Origin: Enterococcus columbae DSM 7374 = ATCC 51263
Lineage (GTDB): Bacteria > Bacillota > Bacilli > Lactobacillales > Enterococcaceae
Direction: 5' to 3'
Length of the DNA: 64,000 nucleotides
NCBI RefSeq assembly: GCF_000406925.1
Contig: NZ_KE136350.1
Coordinates: forward strand, 102,202-166,201
Under the pieces are notes generated by a model. It worked only from the letters and a program-made list of their open reading frames with translations, searched no databases and was not told where the DNA came from. Of this stretch, positions 47,900 through 56,776 are shown in pieces (the stretch's first letter is position 1; every line of letters begins with the position of its first letter). Position numbers and translations under genes: made by a program.

Positions 47900-47962
47900 T
47901 TAATGGTGCATCAGCCAAATTAACTTACTTCTCAATCTGGATTGCGCACTTCGAACTTTTTT
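47900..47962 (-). other. Slippery heptamer and -1 frame extension of sigH
   Basis: The minus strand carries A AAA AAG at 47956-47962, in the X XXY YYZ phase relative to the sigH frame (ACA AAA AAG). The -1 frame stays open for 18 more codons to a stop at 47900-47902, coding VRSAQSRLRSKLIWLMHH. Only small hairpins are seen downstream, and no internal GGAG stimulator lies upstream. A one-base change in the six-A run would have the same effect on frame. Confidence 0.7.
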
Positions 47963-48453
47963 GTTGAAACGGCCAATTGTTGGGCAATTTGCTCTAAAGC
48001 TAGCCCGCGCTGTAATAATTGAAAGACTTGTAACTCAAAATCAGATAAAAAATGGGTAAATTCTTCTAGTAGCTCTTGTAATAATACTTCTTGTTCTGGC
48101 GTTTGATTAGAGGTTAACGAGGTTAAATATTCCGGATGTTCTTCTGAAATTCGTTCTAAACTTGTTGATAGATAATCTGTTTGGCGCTTAAAGGCTGCTT
48201 GATAGCGAATCAGGCTAATCAAACGATTACTCAATGCGCGACTATAGAAACTACCAAATGCTGCAGCATGTTTTTCATCAAAATGCTTTAATGCCTGATA
48301 AAAAACAATCCGTGCTTCTTGCTCAACATCTTCTTTAGCAAAACCGATCAAGAAAAATCGATGCTGATATTTCTGCAAAACTGGCCGATACTGCTCAAAT
48401 AATTCCGTAAATGCTTCACTATCTCCCATTTGTGCTTGTTCAAAAATGCCCAT
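47932..48453 (-). CDS. sigH: SigH/ComX-type sigma factor, zero-frame product
   Basis: A 173-residue sigma-70 family protein downstream of yacP, where SigH sits in Firmicutes. Region 2 is clear (AFTELFEQYRPVLQKY, then GFAKEDVEQEARIVFYQALKHFD), and region 4 starts as FELQVFQLLQRGLALEQIAQQLAVSTKK. The zero frame then reads FEVRNPD and stops, cutting the recognition helix short. A -1 slip at the A AAA AAG heptamer (47956-47962) instead gives VRSAQSRLRSKL, a normal region 4.2 helix, and a 184-residue protein ending at 47900. The start has a strong AGGAGG. In relatives SigH drives competence genes. Confidence 0.85.
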   Translation of the reverse strand: MGIFEQAQMGDSEAFTELFEQYRPVLQKYQHRFFLIGFAKEDVEQEARIVFYQALKHFDEKHAAAFGSFYSRALSNRLISLIRYQAAFKRQTDYLSTSLERISEEHPEYLTSLTSNQTPEQEVLLQELLEEFTHFLSDFELQVFQLLQRGLALEQIAQQLAVSTKKFEVRNPD

Positions 48454-48540
48454 AAAAAAACCTCCTATTTGTTAATTACGCGCTTATCGTAACACAAAGT
48501 CGGAGGAAATTTTCTCATAAAAGTGTTTTATTTTTTTTAC

Positions 48541-49074
48541 TCAGAATTTTTTTTTACTTAATTCCGCTAATTTTTGGGATAATTTTGCCAATTGATCTTC
48601 ATTCCACGGTGAATTACGGCGATAATGGGTGAAATGAATTTCCTTTTGGTGCTGATGGATTTGTTTTTCGACCTTTTGCACTGACTTGTATAATTCACGA
48701 GCCGAGGTTCTTAGCGCACCTTGCGAGAAGACCACCCATTGCTCGGCTAAATCACTTGTTGCAACCGTGACTTGAGTCAAACGGGTATTTAATTCACCAG
48801 CGACTCGTTCAATATAACTATCTGCCGTTTCGCCTTCTTGCGTAAAAATGACTTGTAACTGATACTTGGCATAGCTTTGTGTAACCCCTGGAACTAGCTG
48901 CGCATCAAAGACGACCATCACACGAAGGCCCTCGTATTTGGCATAGTTGGATAGACGATTTAATAGCGCTTCTCTGGCTTCTTCTAATTTATCTTGTTTC
49001 TTTAATATAGCTAATTCCGGCCAGGCACCAATCATATTGTAACCATCAACAATCAGTAATTGTTCTTTCATCAT
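48541..49074 (-). CDS. yacP: NYN-domain ribosome-associated endoribonuclease YacP (Rae1)
   Basis: A 177-residue PIN-like NYN nuclease. The N-terminal LLIVDGYNMIGAW holds the first catalytic Asp, VMVVFDAQ a second, and EGETADSYIERVA a third. In Bacillus Rae1 cleaves mRNA in the ribosomal A site. The start overlaps the rlmB stop by 4 bases. Confidence 0.92.
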   Translation of the reverse strand: MMKEQLLIVDGYNMIGAWPELAILKKQDKLEEAREALLNRLSNYAKYEGLRVMVVFDAQLVPGVTQSYAKYQLQVIFTQEGETADSYIERVAGELNTRLTQVTVATSDLAEQWVVFSQGALRTSARELYKSVQKVEKQIHQHQKEIHFTHYRRNSPWNEDQLAKLSQKLAELSKKKF

Positions 49075-49889
49075 TGAGCCCCTCTTTGGTAAAACGCCTC
49101 ATACATCAATAGACTCGCAGCGACACTCGCATTTAAGCTTTGCACATGACCAGTCATTGGAATAGTCAACATTTGATCGACTTCTTTTTTCAAGCCTTGC
49201 GCCATGCCTTTGCCTTCATTACCGATAATTAAGGCAATTGAACCTGTCGCATTCCACTGACGATAATTCACGCCTTGCATATCAGTCCCAAAAATCCAAA
49301 AGCCTTGTGCCTTTAATTGACTAAGCGTCTGTTGAAGATTGGTTACTCGTGCAATAGGCACATGCTCGACCGCCCCTGTTGAAGTTTTCACGACAATAGG
49401 CGTAATGCCGACCGCACGATGCTTAGGAATAATTACGCCATCCACTCCAGTCGCATCAGCTGTACGCAAAATCGAACCAAAATTATGTGGATCTTCTAAG
49501 CTATCCAAAACTAAAAAGAAAGGATTCGCCGGTGCTTTGGCTAACAACTGCTCTAAGGATAAATACTCATAAGGCGTAATCGTCAAAACAACCCCTTGAT
49601 GGACCGCTTGATTGCTTAGACTATCCAGCTTGGCTTTAGGCACCCATTTGATGGGTAAATGTTGTTCAGCAGCTAAGTCTTTTAACTGTTGAACTTTTTC
49701 TCCTTTTAAGCTATCTTGGATAAATAATTTATTTCCACGCCCTTGTTGTATCGCTTCAATCGTCGCATGCATCCCAAAAACAAATTCATCGCTAGCTAAG
49801 CCTTGATTTTCACTTGGCTTACGCACAGCTTTTTCTACTTTTTTAGGCTGATTGTTGCGTTTTTTCATGAATTTTTCTGACCTACTCAT
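49071..49889 (-). CDS. rlmB: 23S rRNA (guanosine-2'-O)-methyltransferase RlmB
   Basis: A SPOUT/TrmH-family methyltransferase of 272 residues. A basic N-terminal extension (residues 1-35) precedes the substrate-binding domain (FVFGMHATIEAIQQGRGN). The knotted domain has LDSLEDPHNFGSILRTADATG, IIGNEGKGM and IPMTGHVQSLNASVAASLL. It overlaps mrnC and yacP by 4 bases each, so the operon is tightly coupled. Confidence 0.95.
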   Translation of the reverse strand: MSRSEKFMKKRNNQPKKVEKAVRKPSENQGLASDEFVFGMHATIEAIQQGRGNKLFIQDSLKGEKVQQLKDLAAEQHLPIKWVPKAKLDSLSNQAVHQGVVLTITPYEYLSLEQLLAKAPANPFFLVLDSLEDPHNFGSILRTADATGVDGVIIPKHRAVGITPIVVKTSTGAVEHVPIARVTNLQQTLSQLKAQGFWIFGTDMQGVNYRQWNATGSIALIIGNEGKGMAQGLKKEVDQMLTIPMTGHVQSLNASVAASLLMYEAFYQRGAQ

Positions 49890-50278
49890 TTTTCGCCTCC
49901 TATTCTTTCAATACACCAATTAATTAACTCTTCCATTCGCACTTGCTGTTTCGTTAAATAAAGATAACCCATCAAAGCTTCAAACCCCGTAGAAATACGA
50001 TAGGTTAAAATATCCGCATTCTTCGCACTAGTATGACTTTTACTATTCCGCCCTCGACGATAAAAATCAATTTCTTTTTCATTTAACATTTCATTATCTA
50101 ATAAAGCTTGCATCAGCTTAGCCTGTGCTTTGGCTGAGACATATTTCGTTGCCGTATGGTGCAATTGATTGGGTCTGGTCTTGCCCTGATTTAAAAGATA
50201 TTCCCGAATATAAACCTCATAAATCGCATCACCCATATAAGCTAAAGCTAGGCCGTTTAACTGTTCAAAATCTCTCAT
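49886..50278 (-). CDS. mrnC: Mini-ribonuclease III
   Basis: A 130-residue RNase III-like nuclease without the double-stranded RNA-binding domain; it matures 23S rRNA in Bacillus. The catalytic helix reads LALAYMGDAIYEVYIREYLL with the Asp/Glu pair, and the second site is GFEALMGYLYL. The ATG at 50278 shares one base with the cysS stop (TAATG) behind GGAGAAAAGCC; an in-frame start 15 bases earlier is less well placed. Confidence 0.93.
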   Translation of the reverse strand: MRDFEQLNGLALAYMGDAIYEVYIREYLLNQGKTRPNQLHHTATKYVSAKAQAKLMQALLDNEMLNEKEIDFYRRGRNSKSHTSAKNADILTYRISTGFEALMGYLYLTKQQVRMEELINWCIERIGGEK

Positions 50279-51684
50279 TAGGCTTTTCTCCATCGAGTTC
50301 CTTGGGCAGTATCTTCTAAAATGATTCCTTGTTCCTTTAACAAGTCACGAATTTCATCACTGCGCGCAAAATTACGACTCTTTCTCGCTTGATTCCGTTC
50401 TTCAATCAATTGTTCAATCTCCGAATCTAATAAATCCTGACTAAATTCAATACCAAAAACAGCTAACCACGCTTGTAATTGTTGCATCGCCTGTTGTAAA
50501 ACAACTTGGGAAACGACTTCTTGATTACTATAAACATTTAACCATTTAGCTAGCTCATAAGCCACGGTAATTCCGTTAGCGGCATTAAAATCATCATCCA
50601 TCTCTGCAACAAATTGTTCTTCTAATTTTGCTAACTCAGCAAGATGCTGACTATCCTCGGCTAAAGATGCTTGTGCTTGCGCCAATCGAAATGCTGCATT
50701 ATCTAAAGCTGTTTTTAATTTTTGTAAGTTATTTTCGGCCTCAGATAAGGTCTTTTCACTGTAACAAATTGGTCGACGGTATTGTGTCGTCGCCATAAAG
50801 AAGCGTAACACTTGTGGATCGATTTCTCGAATGATCTCATGCACTGTCACAAAATTACCCAATGACTTACTCATTTTTTCCTGGGTTTCCCCCACCGTTA
50901 CAAAACCATTATGCATCCAATAATTAGCAAAAGGATGCCCCGTCTTAGCTTCACTTTGCGCAATTTCATTTTCATGGTGCGGAAATTCCAAATCTTGGCC
51001 ACCACCATGAATGTCAATGGTATCTCCAAGATGCTTCGTTGCCATTACTGAACACTCGATATGCCAACCAGGACGACCCTCTCCCCATGGTGAAGCCCAA
51101 GAAATTTCACCCTCTTTGGCTTTTTTCCATAAAGCAAAGTCTAACGGATCTTCTTTTTGCGCTTGTTCACTACCCGTTCGCTGACTTGCACCAATTTCTA
51201 ATTCGTCAATAGATTGATCACTTAGTTTGCCGTAATCCTTAAATTTGCGCGTACGGTAATAAACATCCCCATTAGATTCATAAGCATACCCTTTATCAAT
51301 TAACACTTGGACAAAATCAATGATGTCTTCAATATGATCCATTACACGTGGATTTAACGTGGCTGCTTTGATATTGAGTGCCTTGGTATCTGCTTTAAAT
51401 GCATCAATAAAACGTTGCGCCACTTCAGGAGCGGTAATCTGCAACTCTTTAGCAGCTTTGATGATTTTATCATCCACATCTGTAAAGTTTGACACATAAT
51501 TGACTTCATAACCTCGATATTCAAAATAACGACGAATGGTATCAAAAGCGATACTGCTGCGCGCATTCCCAATATGAATATAATTATAAACCGTTGGACC
51601 GCAGACATACATCTTCACCTTGCCAGCTTCTAAAGGTTTGAATGTTTCTTTTTGTCGTGTTAATGTATTGTAAATTTTAATCAT
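50278..51684 (-). CDS. cysS: Cysteinyl-tRNA synthetase
   Basis: A class I synthetase, 468 residues. [15 protein letters not shown] carries the HIGH-type motif and a zinc cysteine, WHIECSVMA a second zinc cysteine, and KMSKSLGNF the KMSKS loop. It overlaps cysE by 8 bases, and both are downstream of a cysteine T-box. Confidence 0.97.
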   Translation of the reverse strand: MIKIYNTLTRQKETFKPLEAGKVKMYVCGPTVYNYIHIGNARSSIAFDTIRRYFEYRGYEVNYVSNFTDVDDKIIKAAKELQITAPEVAQRFIDAFKADTKALNIKAATLNPRVMDHIEDIIDFVQVLIDKGYAYESNGDVYYRTRKFKDYGKLSDQSIDELEIGASQRTGSEQAQKEDPLDFALWKKAKEGEISWASPWGEGRPGWHIECSVMATKHLGDTIDIHGGGQDLEFPHHENEIAQSEAKTGHPFANYWMHNGFVTVGETQEKMSKSLGNFVTVHEIIREIDPQVLRFFMATTQYRRPICYSEKTLSEAENNLQKLKTALDNAAFRLAQAQASLAEDSQHLAELAKLEEQFVAEMDDDFNAANGITVAYELAKWLNVYSNQEVVSQVVLQQAMQQLQAWLAVFGIEFSQDLLDSEIEQLIEERNQARKSRNFARSDEIRDLLKEQGIILEDTAQGTRWRKA

Positions 51685-52210
51685 GAGCTACCTTCTTTCC
51701 ATTTAATCGAACGACTTTGGCTGGTGCTCCAACAGCAGTGGCATTATCCGGAATATCATGTAATACCACTGACGAAGCGCCAATTTTACTGTTTTCACCA
51801 ATTACTACTGGACCTAAAATCTGGGCATGAGCAGCAATTAAGGCCCCATTTTTGACTGTCGGATGACGTTTTCCTGTATCTTTACCCGTACCACCAAGCG
51901 TTACGCCATGAAATAACGTCACATAATCCCCCACTTCAGCCGTCTCACCAATGACTACACCCATGCCGTGATCAATAAATACCCCTTTGCCAATGACTGC
52001 TCCTGGATGGATTTCAATACCGGTAAAAAAGCGCGTCAATTGTGATTGAATCCGAGCGAATAAAAAGAGACGATGTCGATATAAAAAATGTGACCAACGA
52101 TGCCAAAACAGCGCATGAAATCCTGGATAGGTTAAGACAATTTCTAAAGTAGTGCGTGCTGCCGGATCATTTCGCTTGGTAGCCGCAATTGCTTCTTTCA
52201 TCCATCCCAT
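51677..52210 (-). CDS. cysE: Serine O-acetyltransferase
   Basis: First step of cysteine synthesis; 177 residues, the short Gram-positive form. Left-handed beta helix with [39 protein letters not shown] and the coenzyme A-binding loop. The ATG at 52210 follows AAGGGG. Together with cysS it is controlled by the T-box upstream; a dispersed hairpin repeat lies between the T-box terminator and this gene. Confidence 0.95.
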   Translation of the reverse strand: MGWMKEAIAATKRNDPAARTTLEIVLTYPGFHALFWHRWSHFLYRHRLFLFARIQSQLTRFFTGIEIHPGAVIGKGVFIDHGMGVVIGETAEVGDYVTLFHGVTLGGTGKDTGKRHPTVKNGALIAAHAQILGPVVIGENSKIGASSVVLHDIPDNATAVGAPAKVVRLNGKKVAHD

Positions 52211-52299
52211 ATAACCCCTTCTTTCTATCTATTTTTTGTAATGCTATGTATCTGTATCCTGTCTAAAATGAAAATATAAACAGTGAAACGACCTAGGCT

Positions 52300-52488
52300 G
52301 TCCTGCCATTTCGAATAATTTTAGCTACTCGATTTGGCTCACAGACTTGGTAATCCGTGTTCAACAAGTAACTCCTCGGAAAATTCGCCCTACCGACTTG
52401 AAAATCTCTAAGCCTAGTAGGTTGTTTTTCATTCGACGAGTAACCCTCAAATTTTCTCATGCCTGAGCAAGCTACTTCTCATCCTGTA
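52300..52488. repeat. Dispersed hairpin repeat between the cysteine T-box and cysE
   Basis: Left arm aagtaactcctcggaaaatt (from 52365) and right arm aaattttctcatgcctgagc (from 52449) then aagctactt pair with bulges; the centre has cctac against gtagg. The right arm (ctcatgcctgagcaagctacttc) matches those at 11986 and 12125. It would be transcribed in the cysE leader after the T-box terminator. Confidence 0.7.
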
Positions 52489-52491
52489 ATT

Positions 52492-52700
52492 AAAAAGCGT
52501 CTTTTAACCGTTGCTGGGTTAAAAGACGCTTGTTTGGCGTGGTTCCACTTTTATTTACAGAAATACTCTGCCTTAAATAGCTAACGGTCTATTCTCCGTT
52601 TTTGACTTGCGCCAAAACCACTCCCAGGTGCATTTCATCACAGCGAATAATTGCTTACACCAACCGCAATCTCTCTAAAAAACGCTATTGATTACTTCGT
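52492..52700 (-). promoter_or_regulatory. T-box riboswitch (cysteine) controlling cysE-cysS
   Basis: On the minus strand the T-box motif GTGGAACCACGCC lies at 52536-52548, followed by a terminator with a perfect 15-bp stem (AAGCGTCTTTTAACC/GGTTAAAAGACGCTT, 52495-52531) and a T-run. Stem I upstream has a specifier loop reading GAAATGCACC; the codon TGC at 52630-52632 specifies cysteine. Uncharged tRNA-Cys would relieve termination. It begins soon after the gltX stop, as in Bacillus gltX-cysE-cysS. Confidence 0.95.
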
Positions 52701-52720
52701 CTGTTCATTGTGTTTATATT

Positions 52721-54178
52721 TTATAAAACTTGTTGTAAATGGGCTAAAGCTTTTTCTTTACCTAGTAGTGCAACCGTGTCTGGTAATTCTGGACCGTGCA
52801 TTTGTCCAGAAACAGCCACTCGAATTGGCATAAATAGGTTTTTACCTTTAACACCGGTTTCTTTTTGTACTGCCTTGATAGCTGCACGAACATTGTCACT
52901 AGTAACTTCTTCCATCGCTTCTAATTGAGCTTTGAAGGCTGCTAAAACAGTTGGCACCGTTTCGCCAGCAAGTACTTCCTTCGCCGCATCGTCTAAAACA
53001 GGATGTTCGATAAAGAATAATTCAGAAACTTCTACGATTTGGGCTGCATAACTCATTTGTGGTTGATATAAAGCCACTAATTGTTTCACCCAAGCTAGAT
53101 CATCAGCGGATAATTCTTCCTTAATGCGACCAGCTTTTTGTAAGAATGGTACACACATTTCCGTTAAACGGTCAAGATCCATTTTCTTCATGTATTGGTT
53201 GTTAATCCATTCTAGCTTCTTCGCATCAAAGGCAGCTGGTGACTTGCTTAAACGATTTGGATCAAACATTTCGATTAATTGTTCTTGACTAAAGATTTCT
53301 TCTTCACCCACTGGCGACCAACCAAGTAAAGCGATAAAGTTAAACATCGCTTCTGGTAGGTAACCTAAATCACGATATTGTTCGATAAATTGTAGAATCG
53401 TTTCGTCACGCTTACTTAATTTTTTACCAGTTTCGCTATTGATAATTAAAGTCATGTGACCAAATTTTGGTGGTTGCCAACCAAATGCTTCATAAATCAT
53501 CAATTGTTTTGGCGTATTGGCAATGTGGTCATCCCCACGTAAAACATGAGTAATCCCCATCATATGATCATCTACTGCTACGGCAAAGTTATAAGTAGGC
53601 ATGCCATCGCGTTTTTGAATAACAAAATCACCGCCAACATTATCTGATTCAAAGACGATTTCTCCCTTGACGATATCATCAAAACGATATTCACGATTTT
53701 TTGGTACGCGGAAGCGAATCACCGGCTTAATTCCTTGTGCTTCTTTTTCAGCTTGTTGCTCTGGGGTTAAATGGGCACAAGTTCCAGCATAACGAGGAAT
53801 TTCTCCACGGGCACGTTGCGCTTCACGTTCAGCTTCTAATTCTTCCTCTGTACAGTAACATTTATAAGCTAAATTGCTAGCTAATAATTGATCGATTAAA
53901 GGTTGATAGATTTCTTTACGCTCAGATTGACGGTAAGGGCCAACTGTTCCAGGTTTTTGCGCTGACTCATCCCAGTTCATTCCTAACCAATCTAGGTTCT
54001 CTAACTGGCTTTTTTCTCCATCCGCAATATTACGTTTTAAGTCTGTATCTTCAATACGGATAATGAAGTCGCCGCCATTATGACGAGCATACAGATAGTT
54101 AAATAACGCTGTACGAGCATTTCCGATATGTAAATGCCCGGTTGGACTTGGCGCATATCTTACGCGTATTTTTGACAT
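52721..54178 (-). CDS. gltX: Glutamyl-tRNA synthetase
   Basis: A class I synthetase of 485 residues, probably charging both tRNA-Glu and tRNA-Gln as in most Firmicutes. The HIGH-type motif is [16 protein letters not shown] near the N-terminus and KMSKS appears as KLSKRDE. The C-terminal anticodon-binding helical domain is complete. It has its own promoter and is followed by the cysteine T-box. Confidence 0.97.
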   Translation of the reverse strand: MSKIRVRYAPSPTGHLHIGNARTALFNYLYARHNGGDFIIRIEDTDLKRNIADGEKSQLENLDWLGMNWDESAQKPGTVGPYRQSERKEIYQPLIDQLLASNLAYKCYCTEEELEAEREAQRARGEIPRYAGTCAHLTPEQQAEKEAQGIKPVIRFRVPKNREYRFDDIVKGEIVFESDNVGGDFVIQKRDGMPTYNFAVAVDDHMMGITHVLRGDDHIANTPKQLMIYEAFGWQPPKFGHMTLIINSETGKKLSKRDETILQFIEQYRDLGYLPEAMFNFIALLGWSPVGEEEIFSQEQLIEMFDPNRLSKSPAAFDAKKLEWINNQYMKKMDLDRLTEMCVPFLQKAGRIKEELSADDLAWVKQLVALYQPQMSYAAQIVEVSELFFIEHPVLDDAAKEVLAGETVPTVLAAFKAQLEAMEEVTSDNVRAAIKAVQKETGVKGKNLFMPIRVAVSGQMHGPELPDTVALLGKEKALAHLQQVL

Positions 54179-54259
54179 ATTCTGTTCATCCTTTTCTTTC
54201 TAATTTCCAAAACGACCTAAGCCTTCATACTTACGATTCAATTTTGGTACACAGCTAAA

Positions 54260-54288
54260 ATTGTACCCCCAAACATGAAAATAGTAAA
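54260..54288 (-). promoter_or_regulatory. Promoter of gltX
   Basis: On the minus strand TTTACT (54283-54288) and TACAAT (54260-54265) are 17 bases apart. The leader to the gltX start is about 75 bases. Confidence 0.7.
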
Positions 54289-54777
54289 GTGAAAATTATG
54301 AAAATCAGCGTTCGTGTTCATGGCTTTCTGAGAATTTCATATACAAAAGTGAATGACTTTGACATTTCCTTTCCATAGGTTAACTAAAAACTATAGATAG
54401 AAAATACGATTTTTAAGTTCGATAATTTTTATGATTATTATTCATCTGCTATATTTTTACAAATGATTGACAATGAGAAATGATCTAACTGTGTATTTGT
54501 ATAACCAAAAGAACTGTTTCACGTGAAACATTAAAGTTCTGCAAGGTAATAAAAAATAAATATACTAAGCAATTCAATCTTAATATTCTCTACTTCATTT
54601 ATTACCACTCAATTTTTGGTAATCAAATAGTAATTTATAACAATATTCATTCAACTTTGCGAAAAAAATACTAAATCAAGCACTAACTATACAAAAATAT
54701 ATCGAGCGAAGAACATTTAAAATGATTGTTTCATATTAAAAATATTAAATTCTGACTATTATTTGATACTTTCCTGT
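54289..54777. other. Gene-free AT-rich region holding parS
   Basis: About 490 bases between the gltX promoter and the stop of the AlbA_2-type gene. Apart from the parS site at 54515 it shows no supported gene, and base composition is clearly more AT-rich than in the gltX block. No convincing terminator for the AlbA_2 gene is seen. Confidence 0.5.
54515..54530. other. parS centromere site (ParB/Spo0J binding)
   Basis: TGTTTCACGTGAAACA is a perfect 16-bp palindrome and fits the universal bacterial parS consensus TGTTNCACGTGAAACA exactly. It lies between genes, upstream of gltX. In Firmicutes such sites cluster around oriC and load ParB and SMC, which agrees with the origin-proximal gene content here. 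Confidence 0.93.
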
Positions 54778-56268
54778 TTATGTATTCTTTAATCTGTCAT
54801 TATACTCTACCAACCATTTCTTTCTACTTTGAATATATCCTTCTTCTGAATAAGATATAACATATTTTGTATTTCTACTTTTTCCAATCTTTTTAATAAT
54901 TTGATCCTCTAAAAGAGTATTTATTGCTGTTCTGTAGGCATGTTCAGTCATTTTTAAATCTACTAAAGCCATAGATTTAGTTACTGAACCACTCTGTAAT
55001 ATTTCTTTTAATAACTTTTGCTCTTCTAATGATCGAGTCTTATAATAACTCATTGGTTCAAATTTCCAAATGCGAATAGTTGTATCTTTATCTGTTGAAT
55101 AAATCTCAGGAATTTTCAATCTATGTCTACTTACAGCATCAAATATTCTTGGCCCACCAGATCCTGCTCTCTCAACAAAACCTATACGTCTAAACAAAAT
55201 AGAAATAACACTATTTCTCACTCTTGATGTCCCACCATGTATAAATTCTTCTTTAGTAACTTTCATGTCTCCAGGATTATAGAATTCCCAATAATCATCA
55301 TAATCTATTATTTTTATAGTATCACTTGAACCATAGTAAGCGTGAACAATCGAATTTGTTAAAGCCTCTCTAATAGCTTTACTAATATCGTTATAATACG
55401 AATCTCTTGCCATTTTTTCATTTAAATGGAATCTATTTTCAACCGATAATATTAACTTATCTAATACTTTCATATAAAATGAGAATATATTCATATCCGG
55501 ATAATCTTTATCGCCAATAGAAATTCTGTCCTGCCAATCAGCTTCAAAAGATGTTGCTTTTTTTAAATAATCTAGTTGAAAATTGGGATAATATTCTACA
55601 ATAGAATTATATTTTCCAAAAAACAATAATCCTCCTAAAGTAAGACCATAGCTTTTTTTGTCCCCTAATCTATCTCTTTTCATCACTCCAAGATTTATTA
55701 ATAATTCCTGCAAACTCATATCTGCATACTTTTCTTCTCCCGTCACTTCAATTAAAAGCGAACGATATGCCAATATATCTTTTTTATTTAAATCATCAAT
55801 GTCAAAATGTTTTAAAACTACATTGTCTATTCCATCATGAGAATTAACAATCATGTACTTATATTCTTCATCTGTAACTTGCTTATCCTCTTCTCCTATT
55901 CGTTTGTATGCCATCTCCTTATGTCCGTTGATATAAATAGGTTTTTGATAGTAATTAGCCTCTGGAACATTAATTTCTATTACTTGTTTTCCTTCTATAT
56001 CAATAATTTGAATATCCTGTTCATCTAGTAAATTTACGCTTACTTTTTGTGGATTAGTCACTAATTGCCAAAATTTATCAATTCTTTTTTCTGGATTAAT
56101 TACCCCCGTAACCTCATATTTTCTCTTTTTTACTTCAGAAATACCTAAAATAATTTTTCCACCTTGAGTATTTGCAAATGCACTGTATGTTTCCCACAAA
56201 TCATTAGGTAAATCATTCTTAGCAGCCTTATACTCTACATATCTTCCCTCTGGTTGCAAAATATTCAA
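54778..56268 (-). CDS. AlbA_2/Schlafen-domain ATP-binding regulator (COG2865-like)
   Basis: A 496-residue protein of the group often misnamed 'RecG-like'. The N-terminal AlbA_2 domain (about residues 8-135) has EYKAAKNDLPNDLWETYSAFANT followed by GGKIILGI. A C-terminal GHKL ATPase-like part has EALTNSIVHAYYGS (about 312-325), then GGTSRVRN and GFVERAGSGG. A winged helix near 410-480 follows. Such proteins are usually transcription regulators; some belong to defence or mobile regions. Codon use is more AT-rich than its neighbours, and an ISL3 element lies upstream, so it is probably acquired. Tandem 86-bp repeats ahead of it may be its operators. Confidence 0.85.
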   Translation of the reverse strand: MNILQPEGRYVEYKAAKNDLPNDLWETYSAFANTQGGKIILGISEVKKRKYEVTGVINPEKRIDKFWQLVTNPQKVSVNLLDEQDIQIIDIEGKQVIEINVPEANYYQKPIYINGHKEMAYKRIGEEDKQVTDEEYKYMIVNSHDGIDNVVLKHFDIDDLNKKDILAYRSLLIEVTGEEKYADMSLQELLINLGVMKRDRLGDKKSYGLTLGGLLFFGKYNSIVEYYPNFQLDYLKKATSFEADWQDRISIGDKDYPDMNIFSFYMKVLDKLILSVENRFHLNEKMARDSYYNDISKAIREALTNSIVHAYYGSSDTIKIIDYDDYWEFYNPGDMKVTKEEFIHGGTSRVRNSVISILFRRIGFVERAGSGGPRIFDAVSRHRLKIPEIYSTDKDTTIRIWKFEPMSYYKTRSLEEQKLLKEILQSGSVTKSMALVDLKMTEHAYRTAINTLLEDQIIKKIGKSRNTKYVISYSEEGYIQSRKKWLVEYNDRLKNT

Positions 56269-56424
56269 CTAAATTACCTCCTCACTGTGAACACGATTTT
56301 AACAATATTATATCCAAAATATATTAAGAAACAAAACCACTCAAGATTTTTTATACAAAAAAGAGAGTAGAACTTTCCAAATAAATATTTCATGTAATAT
56401 CCATAGTATCTAAAGCTATTTTCA

Positions 56425-56614
56425 CGCGAATACTCATGCGAATATTTTCTTATTAAACATTGATATATCAACATTTTCAAAGCATATCAATAGTAGATTT
56501 AACTTTTTCGCGCGAATACTCACGCGAATATTTTCTTATTAAACATTGATATATCAACATTTTCAAAGCATATCAATAATAGATTTAACTTTTTCGCGCG
56601 AATACTCACGCGAA
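56425..56614. repeat. 86-bp tandem repeats with GCGAA iterons
   Basis: Two complete 86-base units (56425-56510 and 56511-56596) and a third partial copy (56597-56614). Each unit starts CGCGAATACTCAnGCGAA, with two GCGAA direct motifs 12 bases apart; TTCGCG...CGCGAA also pair as an inverted repeat. Each unit also contains the palindrome TTGATATATCAA. They lie 157-346 bases upstream of the AlbA_2 gene and are cut off near the IS left end. A 68-codon open frame across 56274-56480 has no support as a gene. Confidence 0.85.
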
Positions 56615-56776
56615 AAAAAGCTACTTCTCTCTTTTTTATTTGGCTCTATAATAAATTGGACTGATGAATCAAAATCGATTCTTCAGTCCAATTTTTCATT
56701 TTAGGTATAAAAAAACATACCGTTCTCTGATATGATTAAATTACCACAAATAACCCAAGAGAGGACGGTATGCTAT

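Noticed and set aside
56274-56480. 68-codon open frame upstream of the AlbA_2 gene
   Set aside because: It lacks a ribosome site, runs through the tandem repeats and has low-complexity aromatic-rich content.
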